Shown here: positions 1-7,547 of the stretch, piece after piece
How positions within the stretch are numbered: the stretch's first letter is position 1
Layout: each line of letters begins with the position of its first letter
DNA from: Bacillota bacterium
Lineage (GTDB): Bacteria; Bacillota; Clostridia; Lachnospirales; Cellulosilyticaceae
Length of the DNA: 9,981 nt
Assembly: GCA_023415525.1 (NCBI GenBank)
Contig: JAEZKI010000417.1
Span: 1-9,981 of the forward strand
Direction of reading: 5' to 3'
Made by a program: the position numbers and the translations under genes
Notes under the pieces: model-generated
What the model was told of the DNA's origin: nothing
Database searches by the model: none
Seen by the model: only the letters and a program-made list of their open reading frames with translations

Positions 1-29
1 CCTTACAAGTGAGAGGATGGGATTGATTG

Positions 30-1106
30 ATGGAAAAGTATAATCTTTCAAGATTGAAACGGTGTATGTTAAGAGCAGACAGGGGAGAAGAATTGACGAT
101 TGCCTTTTTAGGAGGCTCTATCACACAGGGAAGCCTTACCACAAAGCCGGAGAATACCTATGCCTGGCAGGTCTTTTCCTGGTGGAAAAAGTCATTTCCA
201 AAAGCACGTTTTAACTATGTGAATGGAGGGATTGGAGGAACCACATCCCACTTCGGAGTGGCAAGAGTTGTAGCAGATGTCCTCATGTATCAACCCGATT
301 TTGTCATCGTGGATTTCAGTGTGAATGATGAAGCTAACGCATTTTTTCAGGAGACTTATGAGGGATTAGTGCGTAGGTTGCTTCAGTGGAAATCTAGGCC
401 GGCAGTCCTTCTATTAAACAATGTCTTTTATGACACGGGTGAGAATGCCCAGAAGTATCACAACGCTGTGGGCACATGGTATCAGGTACCTCATGTCAGT
501 ATTAAAGATACCTTGTATAAGAAAATGAAGCAGGTCCAATATGCCACAAAAGAGCTGACCCCTGACGGACTGCACCCCAATGACCTGGGGCATAGGCTTG
601 TTGCAGAAGAAATCAATGTCTTTCTGGAAAAAGTAAAGAGTCATATGTTGGAGGTGGAAGCAGAAAATGCGTTACCAGTTGCTATGACCACAAATGCCTA
701 TGAACAGGCAGAAAGGCTGACCATCCGTGAGTGTGTCCCAAAGCTTTATGGATTTCATGCAGATTCAAAAGAGAAAACAGGACATTTAGATTTCTTTAAG
801 AATGGTTGGATTGGGAGGCATCCGGGGGATAGGATTTTTTTTGAGGTAGAAGCTTCCTGTATTGCTGTCCAATACAGAAAGACGATACAAAGACCTGCGC
901 TACGGGCAAAACTTATCCTGGATGGAAGTGAGGAACAAATGGTACTACTGGATGGAAATTTTGAAGAGGACTGGGGGGACTGCTTGTACCTACAGCCAAT
1001 TTTGCATCATGGGGAAAGAAAGATACATACGGTAGAGCTTGTAGTTCTTTCAGACACAGAGAAACAGGCCACACCCTTTTACCTCATGTCATTAATTATT
1101 GCATAA
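30..1106 (+). CDS. SGNH/GDSL-family hydrolase, probable carbohydrate esterase
   Basis: This is a 358-residue serine esterase of the SGNH fold. Counting from the ATG at 30, the four SGNH blocks are visible: GGSITQG with nucleophile Ser30, the glycine block NGGIGG at about 65-70, VND with Asn99, and DGLHP with the Asp179/His182 pair. Residues about 225-358 form a second module that looks like the beta-sandwich attached to many sugar-deacetylating SGNH enzymes. There is no signal peptide, so it probably acts in the cytoplasm on acylated sugars or oligosaccharides. An in-frame TGA at 24-26 limits the start to TTG 27 or ATG 30; ATG is preferred, although the Shine-Dalgarno (GAGAGG, 11-16) is rather distant. 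Lines I counted in this gene are 35-58% G+C against about 28-32% in lines sampled from downstream genes. A terminator follows directly. The class is secure; the substrate is inferred only. Confidence 0.85.
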   Translation: MEKYNLSRLKRCMLRADRGEELTIAFLGGSITQGSLTTKPENTYAWQVFSWWKKSFPKARFNYVNGGIGGTTSHFGVARVVADVLMYQPDFVIVDFSVNDEANAFFQETYEGLVRRLLQWKSRPAVLLLNNVFYDTGENAQKYHNAVGTWYQVPHVSIKDTLYKKMKQVQYATKELTPDGLHPNDLGHRLVAEEINVFLEKVKSHMLEVEAENALPVAMTTNAYEQAERLTIRECVPKLYGFHADSKEKTGHLDFFKNGWIGRHPGDRIFFEVEASCIAVQYRKTIQRPALRAKLILDGSEEQMVLLDGNFEEDWGDCLYLQPILHHGERKIHTVELVVLSDTEKQATPFYLMSLIIA

Positions 1107-1152
1107 AAAAGAAATAAAAATAACTTCAGATGCTTGAGTGATCTGTGACCTG

Positions 1153-1181
1153 AACCACCCCTTATGTGGGTGGTTTTGTTT
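1153..1181 (+). terminator. Rho-independent terminator after the SGNH hydrolase
   Basis: A perfect 8-bp stem pairs AACCACCC (1153-1160) with GGGTGGTT (1168-1175) around a 7-nt loop, and the stem runs into TTTTGTTT (1174-1181). It lies 47 nt past the hydrolase stop and separates that gene from the regulatory operon. Confidence 0.85.
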
Positions 1182-1318
1182 ATGAGCTAAGAGATGAAAG
1201 TATTCCTCTCTTTATACCATTAGGCATTTAATTTAGAATAAGTGAGTTACTTTAATTAAGGTTTAATAATATAAAATGCAAAAAAATATACAAATAATAG
1301 ATAAAAAATAAATAGTTA

Positions 1319-1348
1319 TTGTGAAAAATAGAAGAGATAAGGTATAAT
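1319..1348 (+). promoter_or_regulatory. Candidate SigA-type promoter for the sensor operon
   Basis: A consensus -10 box TATAAT at 1343-1348 lies 18 bp after TTGTGA (1319-1324), which matches 4 of 6 bases of the -35 consensus. It is the best promoter-like pair in the gap and would start transcription near 1355, giving a leader of about 85 nt before the response regulator. It is a pattern match only. Confidence 0.5.
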
Positions 1349-1424
1349 TAATTTAAAATGTTTTTAATATGTAAACTTTTAGTTTTAGCCAAAAGGATAA
1401 AGACCATTCATTCTATTTATAGGT

Positions 1425-1432
1425 AGGAGGTG
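1425..1432 (+). promoter_or_regulatory. Shine-Dalgarno of the response regulator (decides start)
   Basis: AGGAGGTG at 1425-1432 ends 9 nt before ATG 1442. An in-frame GTG at 1430 lies inside this site and so is not a likely start. The ATG gives the usual response-regulator N-terminus MYKIVLIDDE. Confidence 0.75.
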
Positions 1433-1441
1433 TGTGAAGGC

Positions 1442-3049
1442 ATGTACAAAATAGTCTTAATTGACGATGAAAATATTGTGAGGAGAGGAATTAGAGATTT
1501 AGTACAATGGCAAGAGTTAGGGTTGGAAATGGTAGGGGATGCAGAAGATGGGGAGAAGGGGCTAGAGCTAATACGAAACGTTTCGCCTGATATTGTGTTC
1601 TTGGATATAAATATGCCTAAGATGGATGGTCTTACCGTAAGTAAGATTGTAAGAGAGTCCTATCCTCACATAAAAATAGTTTTAATAACAGGTTATGATG
1701 AATTTAGTTATGTTAGAGAGGCCCTGAGATTAGGTGTAGAGGATTATATTTTAAAACCTATTACAAAGGTGGAAGTAGAAGCCCTTTTGAAAAAGCTTAT
1801 TAGTAAATTAGATGAAGATAAGGTAGATGAGTCCGAGCAACTTAAAATGCGTCAAACTATTAAAGAATCCAATGCCTTACTGAAACAGTATTGCATAGAG
1901 AACATTCTTTTTGATGATCTTGAAGAAAACCTTATTCGAAGGAAATGTGATCGAGCACAGATTCCTTATGACAAGGTGTGCTACGGCCTAGCACTTTTTG
2001 ATTATGATATGCCTATTAAAGGGGAAGAAGATAACCAAGAACTTACTTATTTTGCCATTAAGAATGTCTTAAATGAGATGATTGAAGCAGAAGGTAAAGG
2101 GATTGCTCTTGAATTAGAAGGCAAGAACGCTGTTCTTTATTTAGGAGAAGAAGAGGATGAGGACACTTATCATCGTTATTTAGCAGCTCTTAAGCAAACC
2201 ATTACCCAGGTATTAGATATTACCCTTACCATTGGTGTAGGTAATTTAGTAAAATCTTTAGGTGAAATGACTATTTCTTATAAACAAGCCCGAGAAGCCC
2301 TTTTAAATCGTTTTTTCCTAGGGACTAACCTTATTATTACAAAACAAGCCTATACCCGTTTTCTAAGCACCTCTAGTAAAAATCAATGGTTGGAGTGGGA
2401 AAAGCGTCTTGTAGAAGCTATTAATGAACAAGAATCCTTTGAGAAGGTATTAGAAGAAATTGTGGCCTATATGGAAAAGAGTGGCTTAAAACAAGAAGAA
2501 TGCCAAAATATATGGAACATTTTGGTGGGAGCTATCCTCAAAAGATTTATTCAGTTGGATGAAACCATCATTCAGCTCTTTCCTAATACCTTAGATATAA
2601 TGGGGGAAATTCAAAATAAAAAAACAATTCAAGTCATTAGTATGTGGGTGATGGCTATTTATACGAAGTGTCAAAGTTATATTGAAGAGCAAGTGACACC
2701 CAATAGACTCTACATAAAGAGCATTATTCGGTTTATTGAAGAAAAATATCATGTACCAGAACTTTCTATCACCATGGTTTGCCAAGAGGTACATTTAAGC
2801 CCTAGTTATTTTAGTGCCATTTTTAAGAAGGAAACAGGTTGTACGTTTATTCAATATATAACACAGTATCGTCTACAAAAGGCCAAGGAGCTTTTACAAT
2901 ATTCGAATCTTAAAACCTATGAGGTAGCAGAAAAAGTAGGTTATATAGACCCACAGTATTTTAGTACGTTATTTAAAAAGCAGTTTAAACTTACACCTTC
3001 CCAGTATAAGAAATTGAAAGGCGGGGAAGACGATGCAAAGGATGCTTAA
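1442..3049 (+). CDS. AraC-type response regulator (YesN-like)
   Basis: This is a 535-residue DNA-binding response regulator with two recognisable ends. Residues 1-120 are a receiver domain with the acidic pair Asp8/Asp9, phosphoacceptor Asp55 in FLDINMPKMDG, Thr83 and Lys105. A long middle part of about 120-420 is less conserved and looks like the variable linker of YesN-type regulators. Residues about 425-527 are a double helix-turn-helix AraC domain, with YFSAIFKKETG and the GYIDPQYFSTLFKKQF repeat. The 17-nt overlap with the histidine kinase shows that they form a pair. The expected role is to activate the sugar-transport operon at 6013 once phosphorylated by that kinase, which is inferred from gene order. 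An exact CGAAACGTTTCG palindrome lies inside the coding sequence at 1574-1585. Confidence 0.93.
   Translation: MYKIVLIDDENIVRRGIRDLVQWQELGLEMVGDAEDGEKGLELIRNVSPDIVFLDINMPKMDGLTVSKIVRESYPHIKIVLITGYDEFSYVREALRLGVEDYILKPITKVEVEALLKKLISKLDEDKVDESEQLKMRQTIKESNALLKQYCIENILFDDLEENLIRRKCDRAQIPYDKVCYGLALFDYDMPIKGEEDNQELTYFAIKNVLNEMIEAEGKGIALELEGKNAVLYLGEEEDEDTYHRYLAALKQTITQVLDITLTIGVGNLVKSLGEMTISYKQAREALLNRFFLGTNLIITKQAYTRFLSTSSKNQWLEWEKRLVEAINEQESFEKVLEEIVAYMEKSGLKQEECQNIWNILVGAILKRFIQLDETIIQLFPNTLDIMGEIQNKKTIQVISMWVMAIYTKCQSYIEEQVTPNRLYIKSIIRFIEEKYHVPELSITMVCQEVHLSPSYFSAIFKKETGCTFIQYITQYRLQKAKELLQYSNLKTYEVAEKVGYIDPQYFSTLFKKQFKLTPSQYKKLKGGEDDAKDA
1574..1585. promoter_or_regulatory. Intragenic LacI-type operator core
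   Basis: The perfect 12-bp palindrome CGAAACGTTTCG lies 132 nt inside the response-regulator gene, where it encodes Arg45-Asn-Val-Ser48. It is identical to the core of the operator before the aldolase (9791-9802). LacI-family operators commonly have this AACGTT-centred form. It could act as a roadblock site or be a coincidence. Confidence 0.4.
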
Positions 3050-4805
3050 GACACGTAAGTTAAGAGATAAAATATTTAGTTATTTTCTTGTGCTAAATAT
3101 GTCCATCATTTTAATTTTAGATGGGTTTTTTGCTTATAAAATTACAAGTATTTCAGAGAAAAATGCCCATAACTATTCTTATGAGATTATTAAACAGCTA
3201 GGACGTAACGTAGAATCCTATGTGGAATATATGAAACAAGTTTCCTGGGTACTCTCACAAGACTCTGAGATTCGGAAGATGCTAATGAAAGAAGTGGTAG
3301 GACAAGAGACCTACATGATGCCTACCTTAGAACAGTTTAAGGTTAATGCCAATATTTCTAAAGATATCGAGTCCATTATTGTCTTTGGTACCAATGGAGC
3401 ACGGTTAGTAGATAATGAAAAGTATAAGATTAAGAACTATATCCATGTAGAAGAAATGAGCTGGTATAAAGATGCTATTAAAGCCAATGGGAGCTTTGTG
3501 GTTTCACTTTCACATATACAAAACTACATAGAAAACAATGATAAATGGGTGTTTTCTGTAAGTAGAAGTATTGTGGATAAAAACACAGGTAAAGTCTTGG
3601 GGGTTATGCTTATTGATATGAGCTATAAAAAACTAGCTGATATTTGTAATCAGATTACATTAGGTGACACAGGGTATGTTTATATCATGAGTCAAAATAA
3701 GGAAATCGTTTATCATCCACAACAACAGTTGATTTACTCAGGACTTAAGGCAGAGGATTTATTAAGTGCCCAGCAGCAAGTAGAGGGAAGCTTTATGGAA
3801 AAAGAAGATAAGACAAAACTTATTACAGTACATACCTTACAAGAGATAGGATGGACAGTAGTAGGTGTTTCTTATTTTAATGAATTTATGATTTCCATGA
3901 GGAGTATTGTGCTCACCATCAGCATCATTTCTTTGATTTGTGTCGTACTTTCTCTCGTAGTGTCTAGTCAAATCGCTCAGGAAGTATCTAAACCTATATT
4001 ACAACTGGAAAATATTATGTCAGAAGTAGAAAAGGGCGACTTAAGCGTCAATATACAAGTCAGTACCAACACCAAAGAAATTCAAAATCTATCGGGGTCT
4101 TTTCGGACCATGCTTATGGAAATTCGCGCTTTGTTAGATAAAATCAAAGAAAATGAAAAGGCCTTGCGTAAAAGTGAACTAAAAGTATTGCAGGCTCAGA
4201 TTAATCCTCATTTCTTGTACAATGCACTGGATACCATAATTTGGTTAGGTGAAAGAGGTGAAAGTAGTAAGGTCGTATTAATGACATCTGCTTTGGCCAA
4301 GTATTTTAGATTAAGTTTAAGTAAGGGAGAAGAGGTGATCTTACTATTTAATGAGCTAGAACATATTAAGTATTATTTACAAATTCAGAAGATTAGATAT
4401 GAAGATAAACTCAACTATGGTATTCATATAGACCCCAATATTTATAGCTATTTAACCGTCAAGATTGTTTTACAACCCTTGGTTGAAAATGCCATTTATC
4501 ATGGAATTAAAGATAGAGATGAAGAAGGTTACATTCATATTGAGGGTTATAAAGAAGGAAACAATGTAATTTTAACCGTTCAAGATAATGGAAAGGGGAT
4601 GACGCAAGAACAAATTGATACGATTTTGACAAGGCCCATTTCCTCAGCTGTTACTAAAGGGGGCGTGGCCATTAAGAATGTCCATCAGCGCATTCAGGTT
4701 TATTTTGGGCAAGAATATGGCCTAAAATACGAGAGCCAATTGGGTGAATGGACAAAGGTAATAGTGACAATCCCAGCACTTACAGAATGGGAGGGAAATA
4801 GATGA
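3033..4805 (+). CDS. Membrane sensor histidine kinase (YesM/LytS type)
   Basis: This is a 590-residue integral membrane kinase. Transmembrane helix 1 is at about residues 14-36. An extracellular sensor region of about 37-288 follows, containing a Cache-like strand pattern (GYVYIMSQNKEIVYHP). Helix 2 is at about 291-313 and then a HAMP linker. The His_kinase domain has phosphoacceptor His393 in QINPHFLYNALD, and the HATPase_c domain has an N-box (Glu485, Asn486 in VENAIYHG) and a G1 box DNGKG at 518-522. It should autophosphorylate and pass phosphate to Asp55 of the preceding regulator. Its start lies 17 nt inside that gene, and ATG 3042 is a possible alternative. Its stop overlaps the next gene by 4 nt (ATGA). 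The following membrane-anchored binding protein is probably its ligand-sensing partner, which is inferred from gene order and from the XylFII-LytS precedent. Confidence 0.92.
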   Translation: MQRMLKTRKLRDKIFSYFLVLNMSIILILDGFFAYKITSISEKNAHNYSYEIIKQLGRNVESYVEYMKQVSWVLSQDSEIRKMLMKEVVGQETYMMPTLEQFKVNANISKDIESIIVFGTNGARLVDNEKYKIKNYIHVEEMSWYKDAIKANGSFVVSLSHIQNYIENNDKWVFSVSRSIVDKNTGKVLGVMLIDMSYKKLADICNQITLGDTGYVYIMSQNKEIVYHPQQQLIYSGLKAEDLLSAQQQVEGSFMEKEDKTKLITVHTLQEIGWTVVGVSYFNEFMISMRSIVLTISIISLICVVLSLVVSSQIAQEVSKPILQLENIMSEVEKGDLSVNIQVSTNTKEIQNLSGSFRTMLMEIRALLDKIKENEKALRKSELKVLQAQINPHFLYNALDTIIWLGERGESSKVVLMTSALAKYFRLSLSKGEEVILLFNELEHIKYYLQIQKIRYEDKLNYGIHIDPNIYSYLTVKIVLQPLVENAIYHGIKDRDEEGYIHIEGYKEGNNVILTVQDNGKGMTQEQIDTILTRPISSAVTKGGVAIKNVHQRIQVYFGQEYGLKYESQLGEWTKVIVTIPALTEWEGNR

Positions 4806-5782
4806 AGCGATATAGAAAATGGCTCATTGGTTTTATTACCATTATGATCATTATAGTGAATATGTTTTTCTTTGGAGTGATTGAATTAAAAGAAAAAGTA
4901 CCCAATAAGATTGTATTGATTCCAAAATCCACTGATCCAGAGTTTGAGTTTTGGCAAACAGTGAAGCAAGGTGCAGAGCTAGCTGCTAAAGAAGAAGATG
5001 TGATTTTAGAAGTAAAGGGGCCTCTTTTAGAAAAAGATATCGAAGCACAAAAACAGGTGCTTAGAGAAGCCATTGATGAAAGAGCAGATATTATTATTCT
5101 TGCAGCAGCAGATACCCATGCCCTGGTAGAACTTATTGAAGAAGCAAAGGCCAAAAAACTAATTATATTAACAGTGGATTCAAAAACAGAAGGGGTAGAG
5201 GATATCCAACATGTGGCCACCAACAATGTAGAAGCTGCTAAAGCATTAACTCAATATATAGCCAATAATATAGAAGCAGATGGTGAAATAGCTATGGTAA
5301 GCTTTGTAGAAGGAACAGGTTCTGCTAAGGAAAGGGAAGAAGGCTATAAAGAAGAAATGAAACACTATCCACAGATTAAGATGCGTCCTACGGTATACTG
5401 TGAAGGAACTGTGCAAGGTTCTTATAAGGTAACAAAGAAACTACTCAACCAGTATCCTAACTTAAAGGGAATTGTAGGGGCCAATCAACAATCCACAGAT
5501 GGCATCTGTGATGCTGTACAAGAATTAGGATTAGCAGGAAAAATAAAGATAGTAGGTTTTGACAGTTCAAATACAATTATTTATGGTCTTGAGAAAAATA
5601 TCATTGATGCCATTGTTGTACAGAAACCTTTCAATATGGGTTATTTAGCTGTGAAAAATGGATTAGAAGCTTATAGAGGCAAGAAAACTGAACAGTTCAT
5701 TGATACGGGCTATAAGTTTATTGATAGAGAGACCCTTTATCTTGTTGAAAATCAAAAACTTTTATACCCCATTATCAAATAG
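4802..5782 (+). CDS. Membrane-anchored sugar-binding protein, probable sensor subunit
   Basis: This is a 326-residue periplasmic-binding-protein fold (Peripla_BP_4, ribose type) held by one N-terminal hydrophobic helix (about 7-27). There is no lipobox cysteine, so it is anchored rather than released as a transport lipoprotein. By eye alignment with E. coli RbsB, several ligand residues are kept: Asp126 (Asp89), Arg178 (Arg141), Asn228 (Asn190), Asp254 (Asp215) and Gln274 (Gln235). The ribose-specific Asn64 and Arg90 become Ala101 and Ser127. It is a full-length paralogue of the transport binding protein at 8633. The 4-nt ATGA overlap with the kinase and GGGAGGG at 4789-4795 suggest coupled translation. 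It resembles XylFII of the C. beijerinckii xylose sensor in place and design. The role as sensor rather than transporter is inferred. Confidence 0.85.
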   Translation: MKRYRKWLIGFITIMIIIVNMFFFGVIELKEKVPNKIVLIPKSTDPEFEFWQTVKQGAELAAKEEDVILEVKGPLLEKDIEAQKQVLREAIDERADIIILAAADTHALVELIEEAKAKKLIILTVDSKTEGVEDIQHVATNNVEAAKALTQYIANNIEADGEIAMVSFVEGTGSAKEREEGYKEEMKHYPQIKMRPTVYCEGTVQGSYKVTKKLLNQYPNLKGIVGANQQSTDGICDAVQELGLAGKIKIVGFDSSNTIIYGLEKNIIDAIVVQKPFNMGYLAVKNGLEAYRGKKTEQFIDTGYKFIDRETLYLVENQKLLYPIIK

Positions 5783-5796
5783 TGCTATAAAACCTA

Positions 5797-5850
5797 AAAA
5801 GGCTTTAGGAGCAAGAGAAGAAAGACTCTCAAGCTCCTAAGGCCTTTTAT
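5797..5850 (+). terminator. Rho-independent terminator of the sensor operon
   Basis: A 16-bp stem with one G-U pair joins 5797-5812 to 5833-5848 around a 20-nt loop. The loop can itself form a small GAGA/TCTC stem (5815-5818 with 5827-5830). The 3' arm ends in CCTTTTAT. It lies 14 nt past the binding-protein stop and marks the end of the three-gene operon. Confidence 0.85.
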
Positions 5851-5901
5851 GCTTCTTAAGTGTATGAAAAAGAGAAAAAGAGGATGAGGGCAAGTAGAAT
5901 T

Positions 5902-5915
5902 TTCAACTTTTTGAA
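5902..5915. promoter_or_regulatory. Inverted repeat before the transporter operon, candidate regulator site
   Basis: TTCAA (5902-5906) and TTGAA (5911-5915) form a short inverted repeat with a 4-nt spacer, about 100 nt before the ATPase start. It is in the only sizeable gap before the importer genes (5851-6012), where the response regulator would be expected to bind. A weak -10 candidate TAATAT is at 5951-5956 without a good -35 box, as is common at activator-dependent promoters. The repeat is short and could be chance. Confidence 0.25.
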
Positions 5916-5999
5916 TGGAATATTTGATTAAAATAAGAAGCTAAAAGGGCTAATATAAGACTATAAGAAAAAAGCACAAGAGAAAGCCAAGAACAAGAT

Positions 6000-6008
6000 G
6001 GAGGTGAT
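6000..6008 (+). promoter_or_regulatory. Shine-Dalgarno of the ABC ATPase (decides TTG start)
   Basis: GGAGGTGAT at 6000-6008 is an almost complete anti-16S match and lies 4 nt before TTG 6013. It overlaps the in-frame ATG at 5998, which itself has no purine-rich site upstream at normal spacing. This favours initiation at the TTG. Confidence 0.75.
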
Positions 6009-6012
6009 AGGC

Positions 6013-7515
6013 TTGGAAGAGAGACTTTTAGTAATGGAAGGCATAGATAAATCTTTCCCAGGTGTGCATGCTTTAGATAACTGTCGATTTGATTTGAAAG
6101 CAGGAGAGGTCCATGCTTTAGTTGGAGAAAATGGTGCAGGAAAGTCCACTCTCATGAAGATATTAACAGGTGTCTATACAAAGGATAAAGGAACGATTAT
6201 TTATAAAGGTAAAGAGATACATGTAAATGGTACCAAAGAAGCACAAGAGATGGGGATTTGTATTGTACATCAAGAACTTAATCTCATGCCCCACTTAACA
6301 GTAGCTCAAAACATGTTTATAGGACGCGAATTTATGAGTAAGAACAAAGTCTTTATAAATGATGCAGAAGCTAACAAGAAGGCACAAGTCCTTTTTGACA
6401 AAATGAATCTTAAGCTAGACCCTAAAATGAAAGTAGGAAAAATTACTGTAGCGATTCAACAAATGGTAGAAATTGCAAAAGCCCTTTCTTTTGATTCTTC
6501 TATTCTAGTTATGGATGAACCAACAGCAGCTTTAACAGAGTCTGAGATTGAAGAGCTTTTTAAAATGATTCGTTTACTTAGAGAAAAGGGCGTAGGAATT
6601 GTTTATATTTCTCACCGTATGGAGGAAATCAAAAAGATAACAGATCGTATTACAGTCATGCGAGATGGAACTTATGTAGACACTGTGAAAACAGCAGAGG
6701 TTGAGATGAGCCAGGTTATCAATATGATGGTAGGGCGAACAATCTTTGAAACAGCCAATGAAAATAACTATACAGATAAAAACAATGTGGTTTTAGAAGT
6801 GAAACATCTGAAGCGAGGAAATCAAATTAAAGATGTAAGCTTTAAGCTTCATCGTGGAGAAATCCTAGGCTTTTCCGGATTAATGGGAGCTGGACGTACA
6901 GAGGTAGCACGAGCTATATTTGGAGCAGATAAATTTGAAAGTGGAGAGATTTTTGTAAAAGGCAAAAAGGTAAAAATTTCTAAGCCATTAGATGCAGTAC
7001 AATTTGGAATAGGCTATTTGTCAGAAGATAGGAAACGTTACGGGTTAACATTAGGTGAAACGGTAGAACAAAATATTTCTTTAGCCTCTATTGATAAATA
7101 TACCAATAAGCTTGGCTTTACTAATATGTGTGGCATTGAAACAATAAGTAAAGAGTATGTTAATAAACTCTCTATAAAGACACCAAGCACCAAACAAAGA
7201 ACCAGGAATCTTTCGGGTGGTAATCAACAAAAGGTAGTTATTGCTAAATGGCTTTTAAGGGATTGTGATATTTTAATATTTGATGAACCAACGAGAGGGA
7301 TTGATGTTGGAGCCAAGAGCGAAATTTACAAGTTGCTTTCACAGTTAGCAAAAGAAGGCAAGGCCATTATTATGATTTCTTCTGAGCTTCCAGAGATATT
7401 ACGTATGAGCAATCGTGTTGTGGTAATGTGTGAAGGGCGTATCACAGGGGAATTAGATATTAAAGATGCCAGTCAAGAAGAAATCATCAAATATGCTACT
7501 AAGAGAGAGGCCTAA
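6013..7515 (+). CDS. Sugar ABC transporter ATP-binding protein (RbsA/MglA family)
   Basis: This 500-residue protein, counted from TTG 6013, is the tandem ATPase of a CUT2 sugar importer and powers the permease from the cytoplasmic side. In the first half, Walker A is GENGAGKST (38-46) and Walker B ends at Asp168-Glu169. The ABC signature is unusual: ITVAIQQ (144-150) replaces the LS-G-QQ pattern usual for this family. The second half has the degenerate P-loop GLMGAGRTE (289-297) typical of RbsA/MglA, a full LSGGNQQ signature (400-406) and Walker B with Asp424-Glu425. Length and architecture are normal for the family. An ATG at 5998 would add five residues but has no ribosome binding site. It is the first gene of an importer operon preceded by a terminator and a 160-bp regulatory gap. 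The substrate cannot be read from this subunit. Confidence 0.95.
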   Translation: MEERLLVMEGIDKSFPGVHALDNCRFDLKAGEVHALVGENGAGKSTLMKILTGVYTKDKGTIIYKGKEIHVNGTKEAQEMGICIVHQELNLMPHLTVAQNMFIGREFMSKNKVFINDAEANKKAQVLFDKMNLKLDPKMKVGKITVAIQQMVEIAKALSFDSSILVMDEPTAALTESEIEELFKMIRLLREKGVGIVYISHRMEEIKKITDRITVMRDGTYVDTVKTAEVEMSQVINMMVGRTIFETANENNYTDKNNVVLEVKHLKRGNQIKDVSFKLHRGEILGFSGLMGAGRTEVARAIFGADKFESGEIFVKGKKVKISKPLDAVQFGIGYLSEDRKRYGLTLGETVEQNISLASIDKYTNKLGFTNMCGIETISKEYVNKLSIKTPSTKQRTRNLSGGNQQKVVIAKWLLRDCDILIFDEPTRGIDVGAKSEIYKLLSQLAKEGKAIIMISSELPEILRMSNRVVVMCEGRITGELDIKDASQEEIIKYATKREA

Positions 7516-7547
7516 CTTTGGGTACTTTATAGGAGGAGGAATAAATC

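Larger units (their letters stand above)
1107..1441. other. 335-bp AT-rich intergenic region
   Basis: This gap has no credible open reading frame. It holds the terminator at 1153-1181 and a second weaker hairpin at 1189-1212. That hairpin has a 6-bp outer stem AAGAGA/TCTCTT, one mismatch and an inner GAA/TTC, followed by TTTAT, so it may be a back-up terminator. A very AT-rich stretch of about 1215-1400 with a promoter candidate follows, then a leader of roughly 85 nt up to the response-regulator start. I see no recognisable riboswitch or RNA gene. Confidence 0.6.

Noticed and set aside
1..26. End of an upstream gene (frame 1 reads Pro-Tyr-Lys then TGA at 10-12)
   Set aside because: Three codons are too few to support a gene call, and the other frames also read into stops nearby.
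1182..1430. Riboswitch or small RNA in the AT-rich leader region
   Set aside because: Apart from one small hairpin at 1189-1212 there is no recognisable conserved fold, and the stretch is too AT-rich for weak pairings to mean much.
4780..5226. 148-residue minus-strand open frame opposite the anchored binding protein
   Set aside because: It lies entirely antisense to a well-supported conserved gene, has a low-complexity Ser/Ala-rich translation and no ribosome site context.
4802..5782. Naming the anchored binding protein XylFII and the system xylose-specific
   Set aside because: Gene order matches that system, but the residues seen do not establish xylose, and the downstream aldolase suggests a ketose-bisphosphate route rather than a xylose isomerase route.
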